Part shown: positions 1 through 9,237 of the stretch, one piece after another
Position numbering within the stretch: the stretch's first letter is position 1
How the letters are laid out: each line of letters begins with the position of its first letter
From: Deroplatys truncata
Taxonomy: Eukaryota > Arthropoda > Insecta > Mantodea > Mantidae
Reading direction: 5' to 3'
NCBI GenBank assembly: GCA_030765065.1
Contig: CM060985.1
Coordinates: 180,050,096 to 180,114,095 of the forward strand
Length of the DNA stretch: 64,000 nt
Position numbers and translations under genes: made by a program
The notes under the pieces: model-generated
The model's database searches: none
Told to the model about the DNA's origin: nothing
Seen by the model: only the letters and a program-made list of their open reading frames with translations

Positions 1-393
1 CTCCTTTTTCTTCCTCGCCGGCCTACCTTGCATCCGAAACGCCCACACAGTTTTAGTTTCTTTTATCTTTCTTTTAATCCTCCGTGGACACAGCCTGACG
101 GATACCCGCGCACCAGGTGCGCAGCTGGGTGAGTGGGTAATGGCGTCATCCCCACCACCCGGAGTCGTCATGTAGGGTTTGTGTTCGTATCCTCTGTTCG
201 TCAGTCCCGCGGGGGGCCACTGAATGAGCTTCTGACTTCTGACGGCGATTGGGTCCCTCTGTCTTATGTTCTGGGAGGTGTGACCCTGGGGTGAGTCTGG
301 TATAGATAGGCCACTGACCCAAGCCGGGGTAACGCCCGAGAAGTCAGAGCCCGAGGTCGAAGACGGTTGCAATGGTGGAGGATTTATTTCGCT

Positions 394-1047
394 ATGGAGC
401 ACCCTTCCTCCATTAATACTAACAAGCGCCGAAAAGTTTATGTAACAGAAGTGACACCACCGACAACTGGTTGTTACTTGGTCATTTCACGAACTGAAGG
501 ACAAAGTTTTCAGAAGGTGAACCCTTTCATCATTCAAAAGGGCATTGATGCTATTGCTGGTGCGGTTCAGTCCTGCACTCGTCTACGGAATGGTTCCTTA
601 TTAGCCCAAACAAAATCCGATCAGCAAAGTAAGACCTTGTTGCCCGCTACGCTTCTCCACGGCTATCCCATCCGTGTGGAGAAGCACCGCACATTGAATT
701 CCTGTCGAGGCGTCATTACCACCCATAGCCTCGATGGTATATCGGACGAGGACCTGGTAGAATATCTTGCAGACCAGAAGGTGACAGCGGTCCATCGAGT
801 GCAGGCCAAACGCGACGGAGTATTGGTACCCACTCGTACCCTGTTTATTACATTTGATGGCGTCGATCTGCCTACGAGCATTTCCGCAGGGTACGAACGG
901 ATTTCTGTGAGGCCTTATATTCCTAGACCTCTGCGTTGTTTTAAATGCCAACGTTTTGGGCATACGCAAGTCTCCTGTAAGAGTGCCGTTACCATCTGTG
1001 CAACATGTAGTCAGCCCTCTTACAGGTCTACTCTTACAGGTCTATAA
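394..1047 (+). pseudogene. A1 ORF1 remnant (gag-like RNA-binding protein)
   Basis: N-terminal half of the LINE ORF1 protein, which in this group binds the element RNA. The ATG at 394 (MEHPSSI) matches the start in complete copies. It keeps the two putative RRM-like segments and the first zinc knuckle (CFKCQRFGHTQVSC) and enters the second before the deletion junction, where it reads a few foreign codons and stops at 1045-1047. One codon is missing near 497 relative to intact copies (RTEGQ for RTEEGQ). A 15-codon reading frame starting at an ATG upstream overlaps this start, as in other copies. Confidence 0.85.
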
Positions 1048-3290
1048 CCGTATTTGGCAAGACGGCATTTTTCCTTCCGTTTGGCGCGAAGCCACCATTG
1101 TCCCTATACTTAAGCCTGGGAAGGATCGCCAACTACCTTCCAGCTACCGCCCTATCTCCCTCACCAGTTCCATTTGCAAGGTGATGGAGCGCATGATCAA
1201 CGGGCGGTTGACATGGTGGCTTGAGTCTCAGAAACTTCTTGCGAACACTCAGTGCGGGTTTCGTCGCTATCGCTCTACCGTCGACCATATTATGAATGGA
1301 TTTCTGAGAAAGTGTCAAACCGTGGCTGTATTTTTTGACCTGGAGAAAGCTTATGACACTTGTTGGAGGGGCGGCATTTTACGTACACTTCACGATTGGA
1401 ATATCCGCGGTCGTCTTCCCATATTTCTTCGGGAGTTTATGACGGACCGCGTCTTTCGTGTACGTGTGGGCTCGGTTTTATCTCGTCGTTTTATTCACTA
1501 GAACGGAGTTCCGCAGGGCTCTGTACTCAGTGTCACACCTTTTGCGATTGCTATCAACCCCATTGTTGATTGTATTCCACCTGGCATTTCATCGTCCCTT
1601 TTTGTTGACGATTTCGCAATTTATTGCAGTTCACGGCGGACCTGTATACTCGAACGCCGTCGCCAGAGCTGTATCGACCGTCTCTACGCCTGGAGTAACG
1701 CCAACGGCTTTAATTTCTCCGCCGAGAAATCCGTCTGCATCAACTTCTGGCGCCGGAAGTATTTCCCTCCGCCCTCTCTCCATCTTGGGCCAGGGATACT
1801 TCCGTTTGCAGACGAGGCGAAATTTTTGGGGTTGATTTTTGATAGGAAGTTGTGTTGGACCTCGCACGTTTCCTTTCTAAAAGCAAAGTGTGACCGTTCT
1901 CTTAATATTTTACGTGTTTTAAGTGGCACATCCTGGGGAGCTGATCGGACCGTCCTTCTTCGCCTTTATCGCTCTTTGGTCTGATCCAAACTTGATTACG
2001 GGTTTATTGTTAATTCGTCGGCACGTCCATCTGTGTTACGTCGATTGAATGTCATTCACCATCGTGGCATAAGAGTCGCTACAGGGGTCTTTCCAACTAG
2101 CCCTGTACCCAGTCTGTACGCAGAAGCTGCAGAGCCTCCGCTGTCCTTCCGGCGTGAGATGCTTTTGTGCAGCTATGCTTGTCGGCTTTCAAGCTTGCCT
2201 AAACACCCGTCCTTCGATGTATTTTACGAGGATTCGCTTGATCGCCAATATTTCGTTAGCTCCTATGCATTGCTCCCTCCAGGGGTTCGATTTCGACTGC
2301 TACTTCGGCATTTGGACGTTACGCCAGCGCCGGCCCTTACCCGAGGGGAAACGCGTTTTCCTCCATTGTCGCGCGCTGAGGCCCACATTCACCTTGGGCT
2401 AAAGTCGATGCCGAAAAATGCGACCCCTGCTTCTGTTCTTAGATCCGCCTTTTTAGAACTACAGGCGCAGTTCGGGGACTGTCATTTTATATATACTGAT
2501 GGGTCTAAGACTGATGTTGGAGTAGGATGTGCCTTTGTTTTTGGTGTACAGAGTTTTACTTTTCGTTTACCTCGACAATGTTCAATTTTTACCGCCGAAA
2601 TTTGTAGCATTTATCATTCTGTTTTATACATTCAGCGGCACGACTTACGGCACTGTTTTATTTGTACGGACTCTCTGAGTGCCCTTCGGACTATTCATGC
2701 GCTGTACCATTACCACCCTCTCGTACAGCGCATACATGACCTGCTCCACTCGCTTGGTGTCTCTGGCATCAGCGTGTCCTTCATGTGGATTCCAGGTCAT
2801 GTGGGCATCTCAGGTAATGAGTCTGCCGACGCCGCTGCGAAATCGGCGATTTTATTACCCAGATTTTTTACTTCTGTTGTTCCCTCGTCAGATTCGTGTG
2901 TTATTTTACGTCGCCGCATCCTCTCGCGCTGGCGCGATGAGTGGAGGGCCCTCCGGGGGAACAAGTTGCGGGAGGTTAAGCCTTTCCCGTTGATCTGGGG
3001 TACCTCTTCTCGTTCTTGTCGTCGGGAAGAGGTAATTTTAGCTCGTCTACGGATTGGACATTGTGTTTTTAGTCATAGGTTATTGCTCAGTGGTGACCCC
3101 GCACCACTGTGGGCAGTGTGACGTGCCCTTAACGGTGCGTCACATTTTAACAGAGTGTCAGGTTTTAGCTGCATTGCGTGCTCGTGTGGGTCTGCCTGTT
3201 GGCCTAGCCAACGTTTTGGCAGACGACACGCGTGCTGTAGAATGTGTTTTACGTTTTATTCATGACAGTGATTTTAATCTGCGCATTTAA
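1025..3290 (+). pseudogene. A1 ORF2 remnant (RT-RNase H)
   Basis: Residual ORF2 beginning inside the RT domain at the deletion junction (VYNRIWQDG) and running through FFDLEKAYD, the FVDD catalytic box, RNase H and most of the C-terminal Cys/His motif. Breaks seen against the intact copies: TAG at 1499-1501 where QENG is expected, TGA at 1982-1984 replacing an Arg, and a 2-bp loss near 3110 just before the CGQC motif. The endonuclease domain is absent. Confidence 0.88.
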
Positions 3291-3561
3291 TGCGTTGGGC
3301 GTCTGTTAGCTTAGTACTTTTATTCTGTCTGTTTTTATGGGAACTCTTATCCCCAGTGGACATATGGCGCTCATGTCCCTCGCATTCTACAGTTCCTGAC
3401 ACGTTTTAATCTTTTATTGCCTATGCTTTTATTGTGTTGGTTTTTCAGATATTTGTATTGATCTTATTGTTGTTATTGTTATTATTGTTGTATTGTTGTT
3501 ATTGTTATATTATTGTTAGTTTTAGCTTTTTGAACATCGCGGGTTTGTGTCCCTTTTTTAA

Positions 3562-3659
3562 ATATGCGGTTCTTTACCTGTTTTATATTTTGACCTTATC
3601 TTTTATACATTGTAAGGGCGCTGATGACCATAGCAGTTTAGCGCCCTTAAACCGCATAT
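3562..3659 (+). other. A1 3' terminal double stem-loop
   Basis: Two nested perfect stems lie directly before the (ATC)n tail. The outer stem is ATATGCGGTT (3562-3571) with AACCGCATAT (3650-3659). The inner stem is TAAGGGCGCT (3613-3622) with AGCGCCCTTA (3640-3649), with a 17-nt loop. The two right arms touch, so the helices could stack. The structure recurs in the other family A copies. LINE RTs of several clades recognise 3' UTR RNA structure, so this is a good candidate for the RT entry site (inference). Confidence 0.7.
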
Positions 3660-3680
3660 CATCATCATCATCATCATCAT

Positions 3681-3845
3681 GTTAAAAATTGGATGAGGAA
3701 GTGATGTGATTGCTGAGAATAAGAAGTGATGTTATTGGTGGAATGAAATGAATGAAAGGTGTGGATTGATGAGAATAAGAGAGAATATGATTGGTTGAGA
3801 GAGAAAGAGCTGGGAGTGGGGGTATTTTGGAGATGGGGGGAAAGG
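3681..3845. other. Flank of A1, no gene seen
   Basis: Purine-rich DNA between the A1 tail and a TATA box. It shows no repeat or coding signal I can support. It would be the right flank of the A1 insertion, but the left flank lies outside the window, so no target-site duplication can be checked. Confidence 0.5.
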
Positions 3846-3853
3846 TATAAAAA
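3846..3853 (+). promoter_or_regulatory. TATA box upstream of Cys-rich reading frame
   Basis: TATAAAAA at 3846-3853 lies 36 bp upstream of the ATG at 3882 that opens a good signal peptide. With the usual TATA-to-start distance of about 30 bp the transcript would begin almost at the ATG. This argues that 3882 or the next Met (3891), rather than the upstream ATG at 3759, is the real start. Very short leaders and compact promoters are more typical of virus-like genes than of host genes. Confidence 0.45.
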
Positions 3854-3881
3854 GGGGAATGTTGCGGGTGGAAAGAAGTAT

Positions 3882-4631
3882 ATGGTAAAGATGGTGATTG
3901 CGATAGTGATAGCGTTGGTGATAGTAGGAGTTGCTGGCGCAGAGAGGAGTTGCGTTAGTTTTGGGAGGTGTGGGTTCGAGTTGAATGTGGAGACGGGACA
4001 TTTGGAAAATGTGACAAGATGTGAAAAGGATTACGAATTGTTGCCAAACTGTACGTGCACCTACCGGAAGGGGAGTGGGTGTAGGTTTGGATCTGATTTT
4101 ATTAACTTGGAGACACTTAAGAACGTGTATAATTGTTTAAAGCCTGTAAGCAGATGTCAGAGGGGGAAGAGATGTGGAGGGTTGATGTACGGAGGTGTAA
4201 AGATGGGGCAACTTGAATGTCCTGAGGGTTACATTTTAAATGGGAGATTTGGGTGTGAGGAATGTGGAGCGGGTGTGGATGACAGGTGTAAATTTTATAA
4301 AAAGACTGTGGGTATGTATGCTAGCGACAACACTTCGATTCTGGTGGAGATGGTGGATTGTAGTTTTCTGGTGGACACGGTAGACTTGCCGGAGGGTTTG
4401 GAATTGGAATGGAAGTTGACGCCGGAGGAGAGTGAGCTTATGATGGCTTATAGCGTAGTAAATGAGATGAATTCCTATTTTTCTGACCATTTTATGTATA
4501 TATTTGGGGGATGTGGAAAATGGGGTGAGTGGGAGTTGAATGTAGGTGGTGGATGGACGATGAGTCGGAGGGTGAAGCGGGCGTCTAAATGGGGTGCGGA
4601 GGGGGACTTCGAAAATAAATTCGGAATGTAA
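3882..4631 (+). CDS. Unrecognised secreted Cys-rich protein
   Basis: I do not recognise the family. From the Met at 3882 the protein begins with a clear signal peptide (MVKMVIAIVIALVIVGVAGA, cleavage probably before ERSC). It continues with about 15 cysteines in some 210 residues and possible N-glycosylation sites (NVTR, NCTC, DNTS). The cysteines cluster in the first 150 residues, including CPEGYILNGRFGCEEC, which recalls EGF- or chitin-binding-like Cys spacing without matching a known pattern. The last 60 residues have few Cys and end in a basic stretch. The region is strongly purine-rich on the coding strand. An acidic coiled-coil frame follows. The neighbourhood of a virus-like polymerase fossil suggests a possible surface or secreted virus-like protein, but a host gene cannot be excluded. 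The downstream part is probably degraded. Confidence 0.5.
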   Translation: MVKMVIAIVIALVIVGVAGAERSCVSFGRCGFELNVETGHLENVTRCEKDYELLPNCTCTYRKGSGCRFGSDFINLETLKNVYNCLKPVSRCQRGKRCGGLMYGGVKMGQLECPEGYILNGRFGCEECGAGVDDRCKFYKKTVGMYASDNTSILVEMVDCSFLVDTVDLPEGLELEWKLTPEESELMMAYSVVNEMNSYFSDHFMYIFGGCGKWGEWELNVGGGWTMSRRVKRASKWGAEGDFENKFGM

Positions 4632-4859
4632 TGTTGGGGATGCGGGGAGAGTGTCGGTGACGAGCATACGAAAAGCAGCATCTGAGAGGTGCAAAAAAGG
4701 GGTGAATGTGATAAAGCAAAAATGAAAAAAGAATGCGACAGGAAGGTGAAGGAAGGAAAGAGGGTGATTGGCGGGTTGAGGAAGGAAAAAGAAGAATGTG
4801 AAAGGAGGTTGGGCGGCATGCAGGGATTGTTGGAAAGAATGAAAAGAGAATTGGAATAG

Positions 4860-5123
4860 AAAAAGCAGAATGTTACGAAGCAAGAGGAGTTAGTGAATAG
4901 AATAAAAGGAAATGTAATTAAAATGTACGAGGAATTTGAGGCATTAAAGCAGATGATAGGAAAATTGAAAAGCGCATGTACAGGCGGAGGAGAGGATGAG
5001 GAGTTTGCTAACTATGAGCAATCGTACGACGAAGACCTAATACCGGAGGAGGGAAAGGAGGAGGAAGACGTTGACGGAGGGGATGTAGAGGAGGGAGAGG
5101 AATTAGAATTTGAGACGAAATGA
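4860..5123 (+). CDS. Acidic coiled-coil reading frame, unrecognised
   Basis: Open stretch in the same reading register as the Cys-rich frame upstream, with a possible Met at 4923. It has a heptad-like K/E/L/I segment (MYEEFEALKQMIGKLKS) followed by a strongly acidic tail rich in E, D and G, ending EELEFETK. The 260 bp before it also encode K/E-rich coiled-coil-like peptide in pieces. It may be the tail of the Cys-rich gene or a separate small gene. If it belongs to the virus-like element it should be read as a degraded fossil. No function is assigned. Confidence 0.35.
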   Translation, partial: KKQNVTKQEELVNRIKGNVIKMYEEFEALKQMIGKLKSACTGGGEDEEFANYEQSYDEDLIPEEGKEEEDVDGGDVEEGEELEFETK

Positions 5124-5375
5124 AAAAAGGAAAAGGTAGCTGAAATAGAAGACATGAATTATAACTTATTGCAATAAGTTGGCTATACGGATCTTTTATT
5201 TTGTAATATGTTTATGCCGTAATTTGATATAATGCATGGTGGCCTTTGAAGATTGTTTTTTATTTTTAAACTGTTGTTTGATTTTTCATAATTAGTTTTT
5301 ATATGCGTATTGTGAAATATATGTGTGCTATTGATCTATGAGGAAGCGGAAAGGACCCTAACTAGGTAAAGTGTG

Positions 5376-5381
5376 AATAAA
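5376..5381 (+). terminator. Possible polyadenylation signal
   Basis: AATAAA about 250 bp downstream of the acidic frame's stop, followed by A-rich DNA. It could end transcription of the plus-strand frames at 3882-5123. In AT-rich DNA this hexamer is common by chance. Confidence 0.25.
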
Positions 5382-5473
5382 GGAAAATGAAACACTCATT
5401 AAGCATCAAAGCACAATATGTGCAGTGTATTCAAACGGGGTAGAAAAAAGAAACAAAATTAAAACAAAAAGAG

Positions 5474-5490
5474 TGAGAGAGAGAGAGAGA
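5474..5490. repeat. (GA)n microsatellite
   Basis: Short uninterrupted GA run inside A-rich DNA. The 5124-6014 interval around it has only short overlapping open frames on both strands (all about 100 codons or fewer) and no recognisable gene. Confidence 0.7.
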
Positions 5491-6014
5491 ACACTGTAAA
5501 CATAGCCAAATTGAGGAAATATAAAACATAATTGCAGGAAAGCAAAAAATATAAACAACACAGTACCAACCTTTTTTTCCATACCATATACAGAGAAAGA
5601 AAGACGGAACATGCCATTAACAATGTTTTTTTATAAAATCATGAAAAAAATTGCCCTGTACAACGAGGGCACGATGATTGTTTTTGTGTTTGTAAATGTT
5701 TATACACAATCGGTATATGGTTGATAACACACGAGCGCCGTGCATGGCATTGCAAACACAGGGGCGAATAGCAGTTATTGCTATTGGTGCTATACCACTC
5801 CGTGTATGGTTTGTATGTTTCGCAAAACTTCTTGCTGTCTTGCGAGGAACTGTGCGTGCTTGCAAGCCACGCAAAACTTTGTTGAATGATTGCACTGTGG
5901 CTGGTACATGCATTTCGAAGAGTTTGGAATGCGGTCCTCGCCACTGGCTGACGCCGACATGTTTAATGGTCTGTAATAGGGGTAGGACACTGGCAAATAT
6001 GTTGCTGTTTGAAA

Positions 6015-6293
6015 GGGCTTGAAAGCCCGTATCTAAGGCAAGCGCTAAGCGCTTGGCAGTAGAGGCACTTTGGCTGCAGAGCCAAATTAGGCCGAACTAA
6101 ACCAAAAGGCAGAAAATCGAGCTTGTCCATGTAAGCATGGACTGAAGGATCTGTGGAGTAATAGGGTTTCCACACGCAGCTGTAAGTGCACTGGACGCTT
6201 AACATACGGTTCTTACAGCCTGCGCACTAAATTTAATTGGGCGTCGAAGGGTTGGCACAAGGGGTACTGGTCTTCTTCTGCCGTAAGCAGAAG
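6015..6293. other. Cluster of six perfect hairpins, possible structured RNA
   Basis: Within 280 bp there are six inverted repeats: GGGCTT/AAGCCC (6015-6028), CAAGCGC/GCGCTTG (6039-6055), TTTGGCT/AGCCAAA with loop GCAG (6069-6086), GTCCATG/CATGGAC with loop TAAG (6125-6142), GCTGTAAG (6179-6186) with CTTACAGC (6212-6219) extended by CGCA/TGCG across one bulge, and CTTCTGC/GCAGAAG (6275-6293). Such density is not expected by chance and no open frame explains it. Neighbours are the Pro-rich minus-strand gene and the polymerase fossil. It could be a structured untranslated RNA, an origin-like element or a self-folding intron. I recognise no known RNA family. Confidence 0.5.
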
Positions 6294-6506
6294 TGTGATT
6301 CATGCTGTTTTTTTTTGAAGAGGAATAAAAAAGCTAACAAATAATGTTTTGCTTTAAAGGAATAAGAAAAGAAAAAAAACAAAATTTACACTGCACAAAG
6401 GTTAAAAAAGGAGGAAAAATAAAAGGCTAATAATGCAAAGAAAACACTGCACAATGAAACGAGCGCATAACGCACATGAAAACAGGGGGAAAAAAGCACA
6501 CTTGCA
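6294..6506. other. A-rich spacer, no gene seen
   Basis: A/T-rich spacer between the hairpin cluster and the 3' end of the minus-strand Pro-rich frames. It would be the 3' flank of that gene. I see no clear polyadenylation signal on the minus strand. Confidence 0.4.
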
Positions 6507-7136
6507 CTAGGACGAGCACCGCGCCTTTTTAGCTCCAAAGCGCGATGCAGCAGGTTGCTCTAGTAGCAGACGTCGGCGAGCTTGGCGGGAAATAGGCAGG
6601 AGCATAGGGACGGCCAGGTCCGCTACGCTGTCGCTGCTGGGGTCCTCCTCGGGTTGTTGCCCTGAGCAGCAGCAGCCTGAGCTGGGGTGCTGGATGACGG
6701 ACGCCCTGTTCAACTGCGGCAGCAAGTTTCTGCGGGTGGGGCGGTAGCGAAACTTGGACGGCGTGCAGGACAGCAGTTGCAGCACCGACGGATCTGGAGG
6801 GGAAATGTTTATGAATTGAGGTTGGAGCAAGGGAGAAGGAGGAGAGGATTGAGCTGGCGGGGAAATGTACTTTTGAGGGGATAGGGGTGTAAATTGCGGA
6901 AGGTTGAGCGAAGCAGGGGTAGAAGAGACTACAGAGGCGCTGCGGGTGGTTGGGGATGGGGATAAAGGAGGAGGGTGAGAAGGAGAAACGGGAGAGAAGG
7001 GTTGGAGCACAATGTCACTAAGTGACACCGGCGTAACACTTGGGAAATAGGATGGGAGTGTGAGAGGGGAACAAGCAAAAGGGGTAGAAGTTAGTTGGCG
7101 TGGAGGGGTGGGCTCGGGATCGGAAGAAGAAGGCAA
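6507..7136 (-). pseudogene. Pro/Ser-rich reading frame, virus-like element neighbourhood
   Basis: Long open stretch on the minus strand. About 130 residues of low-complexity P/S/T/L are followed by a Cys-rich short patch (GCCCSG) and a basic C-terminus with RQARRRLLLEQ and KKARCSS, which resemble nuclear-localisation sequence. Another open stretch lies just upstream on the same strand. I recognise no family. It points away from the type-B polymerase region, as do some accessory genes in Polinton-like elements, so it is treated as part of that fossil. The region looks broken. Confidence 0.4.
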
Positions 7137-7180
7137 GGGGTGACCTAAAGACGGTGATGGGGAAGGAGAAGAAAGGATGA

Positions 7181-7588
7181 TTACAGACGAGGAGGAGGAA
7201 AAAGGAGCAGGCGAGTATGAAGGGGAGCCGGTGAGATAATGCTGGCTGGTGGTGTAAAAACTGCGTCGCAGGTGTTGTAAGCGGGGGAAAACACCCCGCT
7301 GTCTGCACTGGTTGCCGACGGATCTGAATGCACCACCACCTGCAGAGACGCAGGAGAGGACGACGATGCCGAAGAGACTTCCCCGCTGATGTTGTTGGGC
7401 AGGCTGTTTGGCTGCAGATGGCCGAACGCACCGATAAAATCGGGCAACGGTTCAGGTGTGACCTGTTGTTGGTCGATGCCGAAGAATTGCTCACGCCTTG
7501 TGAGATGCTGCTGATACACCTTGCCGGAGGGCGACAAAAAAAAAAGCTCCCGGGTAACGGTCACTGTCGAGAACGGTAGCTGCTCCAT
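7181..7588 (-). pseudogene. Second minus-strand open stretch (MEQLPFSTV...), unrecognised
   Basis: Begins at an ATG at 7588 with MEQLPFSTVTVTRELFFLSP, a folded-looking N-terminus, then turns into S/P-rich sequence. A TATA-like box lies about 60 bp upstream on the minus strand. It probably represents the N-terminal part of an accessory gene of the virus-like fossil. No homology is recognised. It could instead be a host gene remnant. Confidence 0.4.
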
Positions 7589-7648
7589 GGTGACGCGATG
7601 AGTGCTGCAACAAGACTGAGTGTGAAGCTAGCGAGGCAAAGTGGCAAG

Positions 7649-7656
7649 TTTTTAAA
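7649..7656 (-). promoter_or_regulatory. TATA-like box, minus strand
   Basis: TTTAAAAA on the minus strand about 60 bp upstream of the ATG at 7588. With the plus-strand TATA box at 7971 it makes a compact divergent promoter region of about 300 bp between the Pro-rich gene and the polymerase gene. Confidence 0.35.
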
Positions 7657-7970
7657 GGCCTGGTAATCAGCAGAGGTGATTTGCGTCACAACATGGCCAC
7701 CGAGATAAAAAGCACGATAAGTTTAAAAATGGCCATGTGAAAGGAAGTTTAATTAGCCCGAAAATGTTTAAAAGTGGTTGTGCGGTCGATGGTAGGAAAA
7801 TTTAATTGTTATCGCAACCGGATGGTGCGGTGGTTCGCTGGTGAGACCTGAAGTGCACCGGAAAAGAGCCTGATTACAACTCTGGAAGTTGTGGCGCGAT
7901 AAAAAGCCTGGAATTTTAATGAAGCCTTTAACTGCGGAACATGCTGAAGTTGCGGTTGCGATAAGCAGCG

Positions 7971-7978
7971 TATAAAAG
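7971..7978 (+). promoter_or_regulatory. TATA box upstream of type-B polymerase region
   Basis: TATAAAAG on the plus strand predicts a start near 8000 and a leader of about 290 nt before the ATG at 8293. It is the plus-strand partner of the divergent promoter. The 7657-8292 interval holds no convincing coding sequence. Confidence 0.4.
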
Positions 7979-8415
7979 CACCAGGCGATAAGCGGCTCGC
8001 TGAAGTGAGAATTGTGCAAGAAAATCGACTTGGCTAGGAATTGTAAGGTTTTAGCTTTTGGAACATTTACGATATATTGGAAGCGTTGTTTTTTTGCGAG
8101 AAAAAAGTTGCGTTTGATATCCGCAGGACGCGCGTGTGGAAGCACATGGATGTTGTTAAGAAAATAACATTAACGAGTTTTTTACCCGCAGTTGATATAG
8201 CGTAAAAGAAGCAGCGAATAAAGCAGCAATTGTATTGAAAGTGTTTGAACGTGTAGAAAGCTTTTTAGGCGTTGTTGTACAAAGCCCGAAGCATGGAGCC
8301 GGAACAAGGGGTAAGCGAATCTGGAACCTTGCAGCCCAGGCTCGACATTATAGCCCATAGGCAGAGAACGTTGAAAAGGCTTTTCTCCGGCTACACGGAA
8401 ACAGAAATTACCGTG

Positions 8416-8427
8416 AACCCGGGTCCC
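8416..8427 (+). other. NPGP, 2A-like ribosome-skipping motif
   Basis: NPGP codons 42-45 of the polymerase reading frame, preceded by LKRLFSGYTETEITV. The 2A consensus is D-[VI]-E-x-NPGP after a Leu-rich helix. Here the NPGP core, the Ile and a hydrophobic upstream segment are present, but the Asp and Glu positions are E and T. If it works it would release a 44-residue leader from the polymerase. Confidence 0.35.
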
Positions 8428-8827
8428 AGAGATGCAAATCCAGAGCAATGGGTGACGCTTCTGTTTACGGACATGATAAACTTTGCGAAAGAAAATCTAT
8501 TGGGGAACGAACCGGGATATTTAGGCGTAAGTATTGCGGACGAGGAGCACCCGTCCAAAGCTTTTAACATGAGCGTTAGACGCACGGACCAAGTGAATGC
8601 GGAGGCGGTTATAAAAGCGATAAGAGAAGGTGATGCAAAGCAACCAGCAGTTCTTGCTAGGGGGGCTTTGAAAATCACTTTTGTTTGGACCAAGGAGGTG
8701 TCGGGTTCGTGTCACAAGCCGTGCGATGCGTGTACCGGTAATAAAGGCATAGTAGAAATTATGAACAAAGACAGCTTGTGTTAAGCAAGAGCTATAGCGG
8801 TTGGCAAAGCTAAAGTGGATGGAGACG

Positions 8828-8833
8828 TTAATT

Positions 8834-8836
<3 letters not shown>
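8828..8836. repeat. Target-site duplication of LINE D, left copy
   Basis: TTAATTATA, repeated at 12755-12763 on the other side of LINE D. This fixes both ends of the D insertion. Confidence 0.85.

Positions 8837-8900
<64 letters not shown>
8837..8900. repeat. (GATA)n tail of LINE D
   Basis: Sixteen-fold tetranucleotide run that is the 3' tail of the minus-strand LINE D, (TATC)n on its own strand. It directly abuts the target-site duplication. Confidence 0.9.
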
Positions 8901-8901
<1 letters not shown>

Positions 8902-9237
8902 GGTATCTTTATTGGTTTCAAATTATTGAAGTTATTACACAAGTATTTAGTGCATGGGTCATTGACCGTACATGCATATTTAAGATACAATAGGGTGACA
9001 AAATAAACAACAGATAAAGAAAACACAACAAAAGGAACAAGAAAAAGGGAAATAGAAATAAATTACCTTTGTCTAACTGAACAAATTTGACCTAGCTTCG
9101 CGCACTTTAGCCAGAAAATTGCCCATGTTTTGCCAGTTCCTCTGGTCAGCCAGTAGATCCCAACATGCCAATCTCTTTCTTAAGGGACTTAAGAATTTTT
9201 CTTTGAGTTTAATCGTTCGCTGGTTCTCCCACTGTGC

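Larger units (their letters stand above)
1..3680 (+). mobile_element. LINE family A copy A1, broken, internally deleted
   Basis: I-group-like non-LTR retrotransposon whose 5' end lies outside the window; base 1 falls in the 5' UTR, about 240 bp in from the start seen in complete copies. ORF1 runs into ORF2 across a deletion of about 2.1 kb that removes the end of ORF1 and the endonuclease and early RT. The junction near 1019-1046 carries a 14-bp tandem duplication (CTCTTACAGGTCTA twice). A second, 21-bp in-frame deletion lies near 1288. ORF2 also has two nonsense codons and a frameshift, so the copy is dead. It ends in an (ATC)n tail at 3680 preceded by the family's double stem-loop. Confidence 0.93.
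8293..8836 (+). pseudogene. Type-B DNA polymerase N-terminal region, piece 1 (fossil)
   Basis: Opens at ATG 8293 (MEPEQGVSES). Residues 42-45 are NPGP in the context TEITVNPGP, resembling a 2A-type peptide. What follows (FNMSVRRTDQVNAEAVIKAI; GALKITFVW; GIVEIMNKDSLC) matches the conserved N-terminal region of Polinton and bidnavirus polymerases, where similar motifs precede the exonuclease domain. The family polymerase replicates linear DNA from a terminal-protein primer. The piece ends at LINE D. It is a broken fossil. Confidence 0.65.

Noticed and set aside
4236-4883. A 215-codon antisense frame opposite the Cys-rich gene
   Set aside because: It is an F/H/P/S/L-rich product of the purine-rich coding strand, with no domain features.
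5617-6022. Overlapping frames of about 100 codons on both strands
   Set aside because: Three frames are open over the same bases, none has a motif, and none stands out as the coding one.
8837-8900. Independent (GATA)n microsatellite
   Set aside because: It ends exactly at the target-site duplication and is the tail of LINE D.
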